Source of the DNA: Micromonospora marina
GTDB lineage: Bacteria; Actinomycetota; Actinomycetes; Mycobacteriales; Micromonosporaceae
NCBI RefSeq assembly: GCF_900091565.1
Contig: NZ_FMCV01000007.1
Span: forward strand, 62,001 to 126,000
Length of the DNA: 64,000 nucleotides
Direction of reading: 5' to 3'
Made by a program: the position numbers and the translations under genes. The notes below the pieces were generated by a model. That model made no database searches. It was not told the DNA's origin and was given only the letters and a program-made list of their open reading frames with translations. Below are positions 17,613-29,277 of this stretch, one piece after another (positions within the stretch are counted from its first letter, which is position 1; every line of letters begins with the position of its first letter).

Positions 17613-19196
17613 GTGGACACTGTGGAGATCGATGCGCCTGTCGTCGGCGTGGCCGTCTACCCGGACCGCGCCCGGGTCACCCGCCGCGGTGGCGTCCGGC
17701 TGGCTGCCGGCGACCACCGGGTACGGGTCGCCCCGCTCCCGCTGGGCCTGCACCGGGACTCGATCCGGGTGGCCGGCCGGGGTGCGGTGACGGTGCTCGG
17801 GGTGGACGTGACCGCGTGGCGGCAGCCCCGCAGCACCGACACCCGGGTCGTCGAGCTGGAACGGCGGCGCCGGGGCCTGGCGGACGAGCTGGCCGAGGTC
17901 GGCGACACCGACGGGATCGAGGAGCAGCGCGGCGACTTCCTCGCCCGGCTGGCCGAGCGTGCCGGTGGCACGTACGCCCGCGCGCTGGCGGCGGGCGACG
18001 CGGCCCCGGCCGACGTCGCGGCCTTCACCGACTCGGTGTCCGGTCAGCTCGCCGAGTCCCGGGCCCGGCGGCGCGGGCTGGCCCGGCGGCACACCGAGCT
18101 GGCCGAGGAACTGGCCGCCGTCGACCGGGATCTGGACGCGGCGCGCGGCAAGCGTGAGCCGGACCGGCTGGCCGCCGAGGTGTCCGTCTCGGTGGACGCC
18201 GACGGGGCCGAGGTGGAGTTGGAGCTGACGTACCTGGTGGACGGTGCCCGCTGGACGCCCTCCTACGACCTGCGGCTGGTCGAGGACACCATGACGGTCA
18301 CCTGGTACGGCCTGGTCAGCCAGGACACCGGGGAGGACTGGCCGGAGTGCGACCTCCAGCTCTCCACGGCCCGCCCGGCGGCGGCGAGCCTCGTACCCGA
18401 ATTGTCGCCCTGGTATCTCGACCGGTTCCGCCCGCGGCCGCCGGTGGCCGCGTCGGCCGCGTCGTTCGGCGGCATGGTGCCGCCCCCGGCGCCCGGTGCG
18501 ACGCCTTCGGGGCGTCCCCACACGGCCCGGTCCGCGGCGCCGGTGGTGCGGGAGAGCGTCGCCGAGGTCGAGCAGGGCGTGACGGCGGCCACCTACCGGC
18601 CCGCCCGGCCGGTGGCGGTGCCGGCCGACGGCAGCGCGCACCGGGTGACGATCGCGGTGCTGGAGCTGCCGGCCCGGCTGGACCACGTCACGGTGCCGGT
18701 GCGCGCCGCCGAGGCGCACCTGCGCGCCACGGTACGCAACACGTCGGACCACACGCTGCTGCCCGGCCCGGCGTCGGTCTTCCACGGCGCGGACTTCGTG
18801 GCGGCGACGCCGCTGACGACGTGGGCGCCGGGCGAGGAGACGGAGCTGGCGCTCGGGGTCGACGACCGGCTGCGGGTGGAGCGGAAGCTGTCCCGGCGCA
18901 CCGAGAGCAGGGCCGCGCTCGGGTCGACGCGGCGGCGGGAGGTGGAGTACCGGATCACGGTGGCGAACCACACGCCCCGTCCGGCCACTGTCGAGGTGCG
19001 GGACCAGCTGCCGGTGTCCCGGGACGAGGCGGTGGCGGTACGCGAGACCGCGCTGGCGCCGCCGCCGGCCGAGCGTACGGAGCTGGGCGAGCTGACCTGG
19101 CGGCTGTCGCTGGCCCCGGGCGAGACCGGCGAGATCGCCCTCGGCTTCCGGGTCGAGCTGGCCAAGGGCGTCGAGCTGACCGGCTGGCGGGAGTAG
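17613..19196 (+). CDS. MuiA-family protein (DUF4140/DUF4139)
   Basis: A 527-aa protein of the mucoidy-inhibitor MuiA family. The N-terminal DUF4140 part (VVGVAVYPDRARVTRRGGV) is followed by an arginine/glutamate-rich coiled coil at about residues 75-190 and a DUF4139 beta-rich domain (ARWTPSYDLRL, then GLVSQDTGEDWPE). The middle around 290-330 is Pro/Ala-rich and disordered. No signal peptide is visible. The molecular function is unknown even in better-studied members. It starts with GTG 17613 and is followed by two palindromic repeats that may end the transcript. Confidence 0.85.
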   Translation: MDTVEIDAPVVGVAVYPDRARVTRRGGVRLAAGDHRVRVAPLPLGLHRDSIRVAGRGAVTVLGVDVTAWRQPRSTDTRVVELERRRRGLADELAEVGDTDGIEEQRGDFLARLAERAGGTYARALAAGDAAPADVAAFTDSVSGQLAESRARRRGLARRHTELAEELAAVDRDLDAARGKREPDRLAAEVSVSVDADGAEVELELTYLVDGARWTPSYDLRLVEDTMTVTWYGLVSQDTGEDWPECDLQLSTARPAAASLVPELSPWYLDRFRPRPPVAASAASFGGMVPPPAPGATPSGRPHTARSAAPVVRESVAEVEQGVTAATYRPARPVAVPADGSAHRVTIAVLELPARLDHVTVPVRAAEAHLRATVRNTSDHTLLPGPASVFHGADFVAATPLTTWAPGEETELALGVDDRLRVERKLSRRTESRAALGSTRRREVEYRITVANHTPRPATVEVRDQLPVSRDEAVAVRETALAPPPAERTELGELTWRLSLAPGETGEIALGFRVELAKGVELTGWRE

Positions 19197-19202
19197 CCGC
19201 AC

Positions 19203-19256
19203 GCGTTAAGAAGGGCCCCTTCCTATGCAGAATGCGTTAAGAAGGGGCCCTTCCTT
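19203..19256. repeat. Two copies of the GTTAAGAAGGGGCCCTTCC palindromic repeat
   Basis: Two direct copies (about 19203-19224 and 19234-19256) of a unit with core AAGGGGCCCTT flanked on one side by GCGTTA. They lie between the convergent MuiA-family gene and glsB-like gene. Two inverted copies occur at 24152-24205. The palindromic core can form a hairpin and may act as a bidirectional terminator. Confidence 0.85.
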
Positions 19257-19261
19257 CGGTC

Positions 19262-19531
19262 TCAGACGCGACGGCGGCCGTAGAGGCCGGCGAAGACGGC
19301 GACACCGATCGCGGCGAAGCCGACCTGGAGCAGCAGCTCGATCCAGTCGATGCCGGGGGTGTCGTCGACGCCGAACGCACCGGCCACGAGCGTGCCGACG
19401 AACGCGGCGACCACACCGATGAGCAGGGTCAGCCAGATCGGGATGTTCTGCTTGCCCGGCACCACCAGGCGCCCGAGCGCACCGATGACGAGACCGATGA
19501 TGAGCGCGGTGAAGAAGCCCGTGATCTCCAC
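19262..19531 (-). CDS. GlsB/YeaQ/YmgE-family small membrane protein
   Basis: An 89-aa protein with three hydrophobic helices and the family pattern TALIIGLVIGALGRLVVPGK at the start. The group is called transglycosylase-associated, but its biochemical role is not established; members are often stress-induced. GTG 19531 was chosen for the GAGGGAAGGGA upstream and because the membrane domain begins there. It stands alone, downstream of CorA on the same strand. Confidence 0.88.
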   Translation of the reverse strand: MEITGFFTALIIGLVIGALGRLVVPGKQNIPIWLTLLIGVVAAFVGTLVAGAFGVDDTPGIDWIELLLQVGFAAIGVAVFAGLYGRRRV

Positions 19532-19738
19532 GAGAGGCGTCCCTTCCCTCAGATGTGTTGACGCCTCGCTGTTGCCCGGATCGATCACTCGGCCAAACCC
19601 GGGAGCCGCTTTCGTCACACAACTGTCATGACCGACCCTGATCAGTGGTCCGAGGGTTCACGCTCCGACTCGGCGATCATCACGAAGCCGACGTGGTTGA
19701 TCAGTCAGCTCAGCGCTCTCCCCCGGAGCCCCGGAGAC

Positions 19739-20845
19739 TCACAGCCAGCCACGACGCTTGAACAGCAGGTAGAGCGCGCCGCAGACGGCCAGCATCAGGA
19801 CGACCGCGAACAGGTAGCCGAACTGCCAGTCCAGCTCCGGCATGTAAGTGAAGTTCATCCCGTAGACGGTGCCGATCAGGGTGGGCGCGAACAGGATCGC
19901 CGCCCACGCGGAGACCCGTTTGATCTCCTCGTTCTGCTCGAAGCTCGCCGCGGTCAGACTGCGCATCTCCTCGTTCTGCGCCTGCGAGACCAGGGTGGCG
20001 TTGACGGTGAGGATGTTCTGGAGCAGGTGCCGGAACCCGTCCACCCGCTCCACCACCTGGGTCAGGTGGTCGGCCACGTCGCGCAGCCGGCGGCGCAGTT
20101 CCTCGTCCGTGCCGTACCTGTCGAAGCCGTCGGTGAGCGCGTCGACCACCTTCAGCAGCGGCCGGGCGGCCCGCTGGAACTGGATCACCTCCCGGCTCAG
20201 CTCGTAGATGCGGCGGCTGGCGTTCGGGTCGCCCCCGAACACCTCGGTCTCGATCTCGTCGATGTCGTTCTCCAGCCCGGCGACCACCGGCGCGTAGCCG
20301 TCCACCACCCGGTCGAGCACGGCGTAGAGCACGGCTTCCGGGCCGAGCGCGAGCACCTCGGGTTCGGCCTCCAGCCGCCGCCGTACCCCGGCCAGGTCGG
20401 GGGTGCCGCCGTGCCGCACGGTGATGACGAATCCGGGGCCGAGGAACAGGTGCAGCTCGGCGAACTCGACCGTGTCCCGCGCGTCCAGGTAGCGGGCGGC
20501 GCGCAGCACCACGAACAGCGTGTCGCCGTAGCGTTCCAGCTTGGGGCGCTGATGGGCGTTGATCGCGTCCTCGACGGCCAGGTCGGGGAGCTGGAACTCG
20601 GCGGCCAGCGAGGCGAGCTGCTCGCGGCCCGGCCGGCGCAGCCCGATCCAGGCCATCGCCTCGTCGAGCTGTTGCAGACAGCGGAACGTGTCGGCGAGGC
20701 CGGCCGGCGACGCCCGGCGTACGCCGTCGACGTAGACGCCGCTGTCGACCAGCCCGTCGGGTCGCTCGGGTTCGGCCGTACCGGCGTCGATGGCGTGCTC
20801 GTCCAGGCGCCGGCCGAACCCCTCCGAGGACCGGTTGTCCGCCAT
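19739..20845 (-). CDS. CorA-type magnesium/cobalt channel
   Basis: A 368-aa protein with a large cytoplasmic N-terminal domain and two C-terminal helices. The GMN selectivity motif is present (GTVYGMNFTYMPEL, near residue 325), followed by the last helix and a basic tail KRRGW. It should form a pentameric divalent-cation channel. It lies 58 bases downstream of kdpE on the same strand but has its own start region. The preceding line of sequence contains no strong terminator. Confidence 0.95.
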   Translation of the reverse strand: MADNRSSEGFGRRLDEHAIDAGTAEPERPDGLVDSGVYVDGVRRASPAGLADTFRCLQQLDEAMAWIGLRRPGREQLASLAAEFQLPDLAVEDAINAHQRPKLERYGDTLFVVLRAARYLDARDTVEFAELHLFLGPGFVITVRHGGTPDLAGVRRRLEAEPEVLALGPEAVLYAVLDRVVDGYAPVVAGLENDIDEIETEVFGGDPNASRRIYELSREVIQFQRAARPLLKVVDALTDGFDRYGTDEELRRRLRDVADHLTQVVERVDGFRHLLQNILTVNATLVSQAQNEEMRSLTAASFEQNEEIKRVSAWAAILFAPTLIGTVYGMNFTYMPELDWQFGYLFAVVLMLAVCGALYLLFKRRGWL

Positions 20846-20903
20846 GCCCCTCCCCCGCTGCTCGGCCGGGTCGCCGAGTCCCCCTCCGGCGCACGCGCAA
20901 ACG

Positions 20904-21584
20904 TCAGGGGCGGTAGCGGTAGCCCATGCCGGGTTCGGTGATCAGATGCCGGGGACGGGCCGGGTCGTCCTCCAGCTTGCGCCGCAACTGGGCCATGTAC
21001 TGCCGCAGGTAGTTCGTCTCGTGGTGGTATTCCGGTCCCCACACGTCGTGCAGCAACTGGCGCTGGCTGACCAGCTTGCCCGGGTTGCGCAGCAGCTTCT
21101 CCAGCATGGCCCACTGGGTGGGGGTCAGCTTGACCTCGACACCGTCGTCCCGGACGACGGTCCGGTCGGCCAGGTCGACGGTGTTGCGGCCGATCCGCAG
21201 CGCGGGTACGGCGGGCGTGGCCGGGGCGAGCCGCCGGGTCACCGCCCGGATGCGGGCCAGCAGCTCGTCCACCCCGAACGGCTTGGTCACGTAGTCGTCC
21301 GCGCCGGCGTCCAGCGCGGCCACCTTGTCCTCGCTGCCGGCCCGCCCGGAGAGCACGATGATCGGCACGGCGGTCCAGCCGCGCAGACCCCGGATGACCT
21401 CGGTGCCGTCCAGGTCGGGCAGGCCGAGGTCGAGCACCACCAGGTCCGGCGGGTGCCCGGCGGCGGCCTTGAGCGCCGCGGCGCCGCTGTCGGCCACCTC
21501 GACGTCGTAGCCCCGGGCGCGCAGGTTGATCCGCAGCGCGCGGAGGATCTGCGGCTCGTCGTCGACGACCAGGATCCGGGTCAT
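20904..21584 (-). CDS. kdpE: KdpE response regulator
   Basis: A 226-aa OmpR/PhoB-type response regulator. The receiver domain has ILVVDDEPQ, the phospho-acceptor aspartate in VVLDLGLPDLDG near residue 52 and a conserved lysine in YVTKPF. A winged-helix DNA-binding domain ends in TEPGMGYRYRP, the typical KdpE ending. Its ATG overlaps the kdpD stop (ATGA). It should activate the kdp operon when potassium is low. Confidence 0.96.
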   Translation of the reverse strand: MTRILVVDDEPQILRALRINLRARGYDVEVADSGAAALKAAAGHPPDLVVLDLGLPDLDGTEVIRGLRGWTAVPIIVLSGRAGSEDKVAALDAGADDYVTKPFGVDELLARIRAVTRRLAPATPAVPALRIGRNTVDLADRTVVRDDGVEVKLTPTQWAMLEKLLRNPGKLVSQRQLLHDVWGPEYHHETNYLRQYMAQLRRKLEDDPARPRHLITEPGMGYRYRP

Positions 21585-24136
21585 TCCTGCGGCCCCTCCG
21601 GCTGCGTGGCGGCCGGCAGCCGCAGCACCATGGTGAGCCCGCCGCCGGGTGTGGTCTCGGGGGTGATGCTGCCACCCATCGCCTCGGCCAGTCCCCGGGA
21701 CAGCGCCAGCCCCAGGCCCACCCCGGTCTGGTTGTCCCGGTCGCCGAGGCGCTGGAACGGCAGGAAGACATGCTCCCACTGGTCCTCCGGGATGCCCGGA
21801 CCGGTGTCGATCACCCGCAGCTCGACCTGCCCGGCGTGCGCACTGCCGGTGATCGCCGGCGGCCGGCCGGGCGGGCTGTGCCGCAACGCGTTCGCCACGA
21901 TGTTGACCAGCACCCGTTCCAGCAGGCCCGGGTCGGCCAGCGCCGCCGGCAGGTCGGCCGGGATGTCGGTGGTCACCTCGGCCGCCGCCGCGCCCAGTTC
22001 GTCGAGGGCCCGGGGTACGGCGTCCTCCAGCCCGATCGCGGTGGCGCTCACGCCCAGCGCGCCGGCCTGCAACCGGCTCATGTCGAGCAGGTTCGCCACC
22101 AGCCGGCCCAGCCGGTCCAGCGACTCGTCGGCGGTGGCGAGCAGCTCCTCCCGGTCGTCCGCGTCGAACTCGACGTCGTGGCTGCGCAGGCTGCTCACCG
22201 CGGCCTTGGCCGACGCCAGCGGCGTACGCAGGTCGTGGCTGACCGCCGCGAGCAGCGCGGTCCGCATCCGGTCGGCGGCGGCGAGCGGGCGGGCGGTGGC
22301 CGCCTCCTCGGCCAGCCGCTCCTGGCGCAGCGCGACGGCGGCCTGCGCGGCGAACGCCTCGACCACCCGCCGGTCGGCCGCCTCCAGCCGCCGGCCGGCG
22401 AGCACCACGCTGAGCCGGTCGTCCACCGGCACCACTGTCTCGCCCGCGCTCGGGCTGCCCGGCGGCCGCTCGCCGACGCACGCCGCCACCCGCCACGCGT
22501 CCGCCTGCCGGGCGCGCGCCGGCCGTCCCCCGGCCTCGTCGGTCAGTTCCAGCACGCTGACCGCGCGCAGCCCGAACGTCTCCCGCAGCCGGTCCAGCAG
22601 CGCCGGCAACGGCCGCTCGCCGCGCAGCACGCTGCCCGCGACGGTGGCGAGGGTCTGCGCGTCGGCGGAGGCCCGGGCCGCCTCCCGGGTACGTCGGGCC
22701 GCCACGTCGACCACCCAGCTCACCGCGATGGCGACGCCCACGAACACGCCCAGGGCGAGCAGGTTGTCCGCCTCGGCGATGGTCAGCGTCCGGTACGGCG
22801 GGGTGAAGAACCAGTTGAGCAGCAGCGAGCCGCCGAGCGCGGCGACCAGCGCGGGCCACAGCCCACCGACCAGCGCCACGCCCACCACACCGGCGAGGAA
22901 CAGCAGGATGTCGTTGGTGAGGGTGAGGTCGGGCAGCGTCCGCAGCACGAGCGTGAGCAGGGGCATGCCGAGCGCCGCGAGCGCGTACCCGATCAGCCGC
23001 CGGCGCCGCGACAGGGCGGCGGGCACCGACGTGCCCCGGCGTCCGCGCCCCGCCTCGGGGTGGGTGACCAGGTGCACGTCGATCGGGCCGGACAGCGCGG
23101 TGGTGGTCACCCCGACGCCCCGGGCGAACACCTGCGCGAACCGGCCCCGGCGGCTCGCGCCGAGCACGAGCTGGGTGGCGTTGACGCCCCGGGCGAAGTC
23201 GAGCAGCGCCGCCGGGATGTCGGTGCCGAGCACCTGGTGGTAAGTGCCGCCGAGGCTCTCCACCAGCACCCGCTGCCGGGCGAGCTGGGCCGGGTCGGCA
23301 CCGGCGAGCCCGTCGCTGCGGGCCACGTGCACGGCGAGCAGGTGGGCGCCCTTGCTGCGGGCGGCGATCCGGGCGGCGCGGCGGATCAGCGTCTCGCCCT
23401 CGGGGCCGCCGGTCAGGGCGACGACGACCCGTTCCCGCGCCTCCCAGGTGTCGGAGATGCCCTGCTGGGCCCGGTACGCGTCGAGCTGCTCGTCGACCTT
23501 GTCGGCCAGCCAGAGCAGCGCCAGCTCGCGCAGCGCGGTGAGGTTGCCGACCCGGAAGTAGTTGCCGAGCGCGGCGTCGATCTTGTCGGGCCGGTAGATG
23601 TTGCCGTGCGCCATCCGGCGGCGCAGCGCCTCCGGCGTCATGTCCACCAGCTCGACCTGCTCGGCGGCCCGGACCACCTGGTCCGGCACGGTCTCCCGCT
23701 GGGTGGTGCCGGTGATCTGCGCGACCACGTCGTTGAGCGACTCCAGGTGCTGCACGTTGACCGTGGAGAGCACGCTGATCCCGGCGTCGAGCAGCTCCTG
23801 CACGTCCTGCCAGCGCTTGTCGTGGCGGGAGCCGGGCACGTTGGTGTGGGCCAGCTCGTCCACCACGACCACCTCGGGCCGCCGGGCCAGCACCGCGTCC
23901 AGGTCCATCTCGGTGAACTCGACGCCCCGGTAGGTCATCGACCGGCGCGGCACCACCTCCAGGTCGCCGATCATCCCGGCGGTGTGCCGGCGCCCGTGCG
24001 TCTCGACCAGGCCGATCACCACGTCGGTGCCGCGCTCGGCCCGGCGCTGGACCTCCTCGAGCATGGCGTACGTCTTGCCGACGCCCGGAGCGGCTCCGAG
24101 ATAGATCCGCAGTTCACCCCTGCCCACGGCCCCCAT
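21581..24136 (-). CDS. kdpD: KdpD sensor histidine kinase
   Basis: An 851-aa sensor kinase. The N-terminal KdpD domain has Walker A GAAPGVGKT and DELAHTN; a UspA-like domain follows at about 230-360, then four transmembrane helices (about 385-490), a GAF-like region and a kinase core with VSHDLRTPLAS, VANALRHSPPG and DTGPGIPEDQWE. All expected parts are there. ATG 24136 directly abuts AAGGGGAGG, so GTG nine bases later is an alternative start. The 74 bases between kdpC and kdpD hold two palindromic repeats, so kdpDE may be partly uncoupled from kdpFABC. Confidence 0.95.
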   Translation of the reverse strand: MGAVGRGELRIYLGAAPGVGKTYAMLEEVQRRAERGTDVVIGLVETHGRRHTAGMIGDLEVVPRRSMTYRGVEFTEMDLDAVLARRPEVVVVDELAHTNVPGSRHDKRWQDVQELLDAGISVLSTVNVQHLESLNDVVAQITGTTQRETVPDQVVRAAEQVELVDMTPEALRRRMAHGNIYRPDKIDAALGNYFRVGNLTALRELALLWLADKVDEQLDAYRAQQGISDTWEARERVVVALTGGPEGETLIRRAARIAARSKGAHLLAVHVARSDGLAGADPAQLARQRVLVESLGGTYHQVLGTDIPAALLDFARGVNATQLVLGASRRGRFAQVFARGVGVTTTALSGPIDVHLVTHPEAGRGRRGTSVPAALSRRRRLIGYALAALGMPLLTLVLRTLPDLTLTNDILLFLAGVVGVALVGGLWPALVAALGGSLLLNWFFTPPYRTLTIAEADNLLALGVFVGVAIAVSWVVDVAARRTREAARASADAQTLATVAGSVLRGERPLPALLDRLRETFGLRAVSVLELTDEAGGRPARARQADAWRVAACVGERPPGSPSAGETVVPVDDRLSVVLAGRRLEAADRRVVEAFAAQAAVALRQERLAEEAATARPLAAADRMRTALLAAVSHDLRTPLASAKAAVSSLRSHDVEFDADDREELLATADESLDRLGRLVANLLDMSRLQAGALGVSATAIGLEDAVPRALDELGAAAAEVTTDIPADLPAALADPGLLERVLVNIVANALRHSPPGRPPAITGSAHAGQVELRVIDTGPGIPEDQWEHVFLPFQRLGDRDNQTGVGLGLALSRGLAEAMGGSITPETTPGGGLTMVLRLPAATQPEGPQE

Positions 24137-24151
24137 CCTCCCCTTGAGTGC

Positions 24152-24205
24152 AAGGAAGGGCCCCCTGTTAACGCCTCGTGAGGTGAAGGGGGCCCTTCTT
24201 AACGC
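24152..24205. repeat. Two more copies of the AAGGGGCCCTT palindromic repeat
   Basis: Copies at about 24152-24174 and 24185-24205, in the opposite orientation to those at 19203-19256. They fill the short gap between kdpC and kdpD, inside an otherwise tightly overlapping gene set. They may cause partial termination or mRNA stabilisation between kdpFABC and kdpDE. Confidence 0.85.
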
Positions 24206-24210
24206 CTCCG

Positions 24211-25091
24211 TCAGCGCGCCGGGAACGCCTCGTCCAGCGCGAGGTTGAGTTCCAGCACGTTCACGCCGGGCGCGCCCATGAAACCGAGCGCCCGGCCAGT
24301 GGTGTGCTCCGCGACCAGCCGCCGCACCGCCGCCGGGTCCGCGCCACGCTCCCGCGCCACCCGGGCCACCTGGATCCGGGCGTACGCCGGGGAGATGTGC
24401 GGGTCGAGGCCGCTGCCGCTCGCGGTGACCGCGTCGGCCGGCACCGCCGGATCGGCGGGGGCGTCGCCACGGATCGGAGTGACCAGTCCCCCGGCGGCGA
24501 CGTAGTCCTCACCCGGCTCCGCCAGTTCCACCGGCACGCCCTGGTAGCTGGCGACGAACGGCGTCGCGGGAGCCACCTGGTTGACGCTCACCACGCGGGT
24601 GGTCCGGCCGGTGAGACCGTCGGCGCGGAACACGGCGAGCACCGCGCCCACCCCGTCCGGGGTGCAGTACGGGCGCCGCCCGTCCACGCCGTCCAGCTCG
24701 CCGACCGCCTTGCTGCGCGCGCAGACCTGGGTGAGCAGGCTCTGCGCCGAGGTCTCCTCGTCGCCGGTGAGCGTGTCCACCACGCTCTCCGGGCCGAGGT
24801 TGCTCGCCGCGGTGGAGGTCGGGTCGTAGCCTTCCCCGGCGGCCGACGGGCGGGACTGGAAGTAGCGCGGGACGGGGTTGCCGTCCGCGTCGGTGAAGGA
24901 CTGGCCGATCAGCGAGCTGCCGACGGTCTTCCCGCCGGCGGTGACGAGTGAGCCGTCCGCCTTGCCGTCGAGGCCGGGGAGCCGACCCACGGCGGCCAGG
25001 GCGAGCGGGTAGACCAGGCCGAGCAGCACGGTGAAGACGAGCACCGCGCGCAGGGCGGCCAGGTGCTGGGAGAGCCAACTGGGAAGGCGCA

Positions 25092-25092
<1 letters not shown>
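24211..25092 (-). CDS. kdpC: KdpC subunit of the potassium-importing ATPase
   Basis: A 293-aa protein with one N-terminal helix (LRAVLVFTVLLGLVYPLALAA) and an extracytoplasmic domain containing YFQSRPSAAG, ASNLGPES and the C-terminal segments GSGLDPHISPAYA and GVNVLELNLALD. These are hallmark KdpC sequences. It is longer than the usual 190-220 aa because of insertions at about 120-220. The ATG overlaps the kdpB stop (TGATG). Confidence 0.95.
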
Positions 25093-27286
<2,194 letters not shown>

Positions 27287-27290
<4 letters not shown>

Positions 27291-28942
27291 AGCCCTTCGG
27301 CCAGCGGGCCGAGCGCGAGTGCGGGGAGGAAGGTGAGCGTGACGAGGACCACCGTGACGCCGACGACCATGCCGACGAACAGCGGCCGGTGGGTCGGCAG
27401 GGTGCCCTCGGAGGCGGGTGTGGGTTGCTGGCGGGCCAGCGAGCCGGCCAGCGCGAGCACGAAGATGATCGGCAGGAACCGGCCGAACAGCATGCAGAGC
27501 CCGAGCGCGGTGTTCCACCACGGCGTGCTCACCGTGATGCCGGCGAACGCGGAACCGTTGTTGTTGCTCGCCGAGGCGAACGCGTAGAGCACTTCGGACA
27601 GTGCGTGCGGCCCGACGTTGAGCGCTGTCGAGTCGTTGCCGGTGGCGAACGCGGCGGCGGTGCCGGTGAGCACCAGCGCCGGGGTGATCAGGAAGTACAT
27701 CGAGGCGAACTTGATCTCGCGCGAGCCGATCTTCTTGCCCAGGTACTCCGGGGTGCGCCCGACCATCAGACCGGCCACGAACACCGTGATCACCGCGAGG
27801 ATCAGCAGCCCGTACAGGCCGGCGCCGACCCCACCCGGGGCGACCTCGCCGAGCATCATGTTGCCGAGCACCGTCATGCCGCCCAGCGCGGTGTACGAGT
27901 CGTGGAACGAGTTGACGGCGCCGGTCGAGGTGAGCGTGGTGGCCGCCGCGAACGTGGCCGAGTTCGACACGTCGAAGCGCACCTCCTTGCCTTCCAGCGC
28001 CGCGCCGACCGCCTGCGGCACCGTGCCGTCGCCGGTCAGTTCGAAGACGTTGGTGAGGGTGATGCCGGCGAGCGCCAGGATCGCCATCACGGCGACGATC
28101 GCGTAGCCCTGCCGCTTCTGCCCCACCATCCGGCCGAAGACCCGGGGCAGGCTGAACGGGATCAGCAGGATCAGGAAGATCTCCAGCCAGTTCGTCCACG
28201 TGGTCGGGTTCTCGAACGGGTGGGCGCTGTTGACGTTGTAGAAGCCGCCGCCGTTGGTGCCCAGCTCCTTGATGACCTCCTGGCTCGCCACCGGCCCGCC
28301 GGTGACGGTCTGGGTGCCTCCGGTAAGCGTGGTCACGTCGGTCCCGCCGGACAGGTTCTGCACCACCCCGCCGAGCATCAGCGCGAACGCGCCGAGCACC
28401 GCGATCGGCAGCAGGATCCGCAGCGTGACCCGGGTCAGGTCGACCCAGAAGTTACCCAGCTCGCCGGTGCGGCTGCGGGCGAATCCCCGGACCAGCGCCA
28501 CCGCCACGGCGATGCCGACCGCGGCCGAGACGAAGTTCTGCACCGCCAGGCCGGCCATCTGCACCAGGTGACCCATCGTCGACTCACCCGAGTACCACTG
28601 CCAGTTCGTGTTGGTCACGAACGACACAGCGGTGTTCCAGGCGCCGTGCGGCACCACCGGGTCGAATCCCAGCGAGAGCCACAGGTGGTTCTGCAGGCGC
28701 TGGAACGCGTACAGGAACAGCAGCGAGACGGCCGAGAAGGCCAGCACCGAGCGGGCGTACACGCCCCAGGTCTGCTCGGCGGCCGGGTTGACCCCGACCA
28801 GGCGGTAGATCCCCCGCTCGATCCGGGACGACCGGGTTCCGGCGACCACGCGGTGCATGTGGTCGCCGAACGGCCGGTGCACGGCGACGAGCGCCACCAC
28901 CAGCGACAGGACGAAGAGCACGCCGGCTGTCGTCATGCTCAT
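27287..28942 (-). CDS. kdpA: KdpA potassium-channel-like subunit
   Basis: A 551-aa membrane protein with about ten helices. Its selectivity loops include [46 protein letters not shown] and [13 protein letters not shown], all typical of KdpA. It binds and conducts potassium in the KdpFABC complex. The ATG overlaps the kdpF stop (TGATG). Confidence 0.97.
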
Positions 28943-29031
28943 CAGAAGCGCTCCGGGAACAGCAGGGCGGCGACCAGGAACACGCCCAGGCCGATCGCCA
29001 GCACCAGGCCGACGGCGTTGACGGCGCTCAC
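28942..29031 (-). CDS. kdpF: KdpF small membrane subunit
   Basis: A 29-aa single-helix peptide ending in [12 protein letters not shown], the classical KdpF ending. It stabilises the KdpABC complex. Its GTG start overlaps the stop of a further mini-gene (GTGA) and its stop overlaps kdpA. Because of its size it is easily missed by annotation. Confidence 0.92.
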   Translation of the reverse strand: MSAVNAVGLVLAIGLGVFLVAALLFPERF

Positions 29032-29111
29032 AGCTTCTCCACGCCCCTCACCACGAGGGCGAGAGCCGCGAACAGCCCCACCGTCAGCAACACGAACAGC
29101 ACGTCAGACAC
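29028..29111 (-). CDS. 27-aa membrane mini-protein at the head of the kdp operon
   Basis: A tiny open frame begins at GTG 29111 with AGGAGA eight bases upstream and ends TGA at 29028, overlapping kdpF as GTGA. The peptide begins with [20 protein letters not shown] after the start residue and ends in RGVEKL. It has one hydrophobic helix with a basic C-terminal end, opposite in character to KdpF. The position, ribosome-binding site and overlap make translation likely. Similar unnamed mini-genes precede kdpF in other bacteria, to my recollection. A role as an extra KdpFABC subunit is inference. Confidence 0.75.
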   Translation of the reverse strand: MSDVLFVLLTVGLFAALALVVRGVEKL

Positions 29112-29203
29112 GGCTGATCTCTCCTAGCGGAAGATGTCGTCGCGACCGCTTCCCGGCCGCGCCGAGCAATCACAACGCCGTGTCAGCCCGGCGGACAGGG
29201 GCT

Positions 29204-29252
29204 TTGACGCGACCATCACGCGGGGCCGCGCTTTCTTGACGCGCTTTTCACG
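29204..29252 (-). promoter_or_regulatory. Tandem 17-bp direct repeats upstream of the kdp operon
   Basis: Two copies of TTGACGCGNNNNTCACG (29204-29220 and 29236-29252) are spaced 32 bases start to start, about three helical turns. They lie 93-141 bases upstream of the first kdp start codon. They are good candidates for KdpE binding sites. On the coding strand the motif reads CGTGANNNNCGCGTCAA. Confidence 0.55.
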
Positions 29253-29277
29253 CCGTCGCCGTGGGCGGTGATCCGGG

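Noticed and set aside
20790..24181. Two overlapping 800-residue plus-strand frames opposite kdpD
   Set aside because: Ser/Arg/Ala- or Gly/Arg/His-rich composition without motifs, and kdpD on the other strand is certain.
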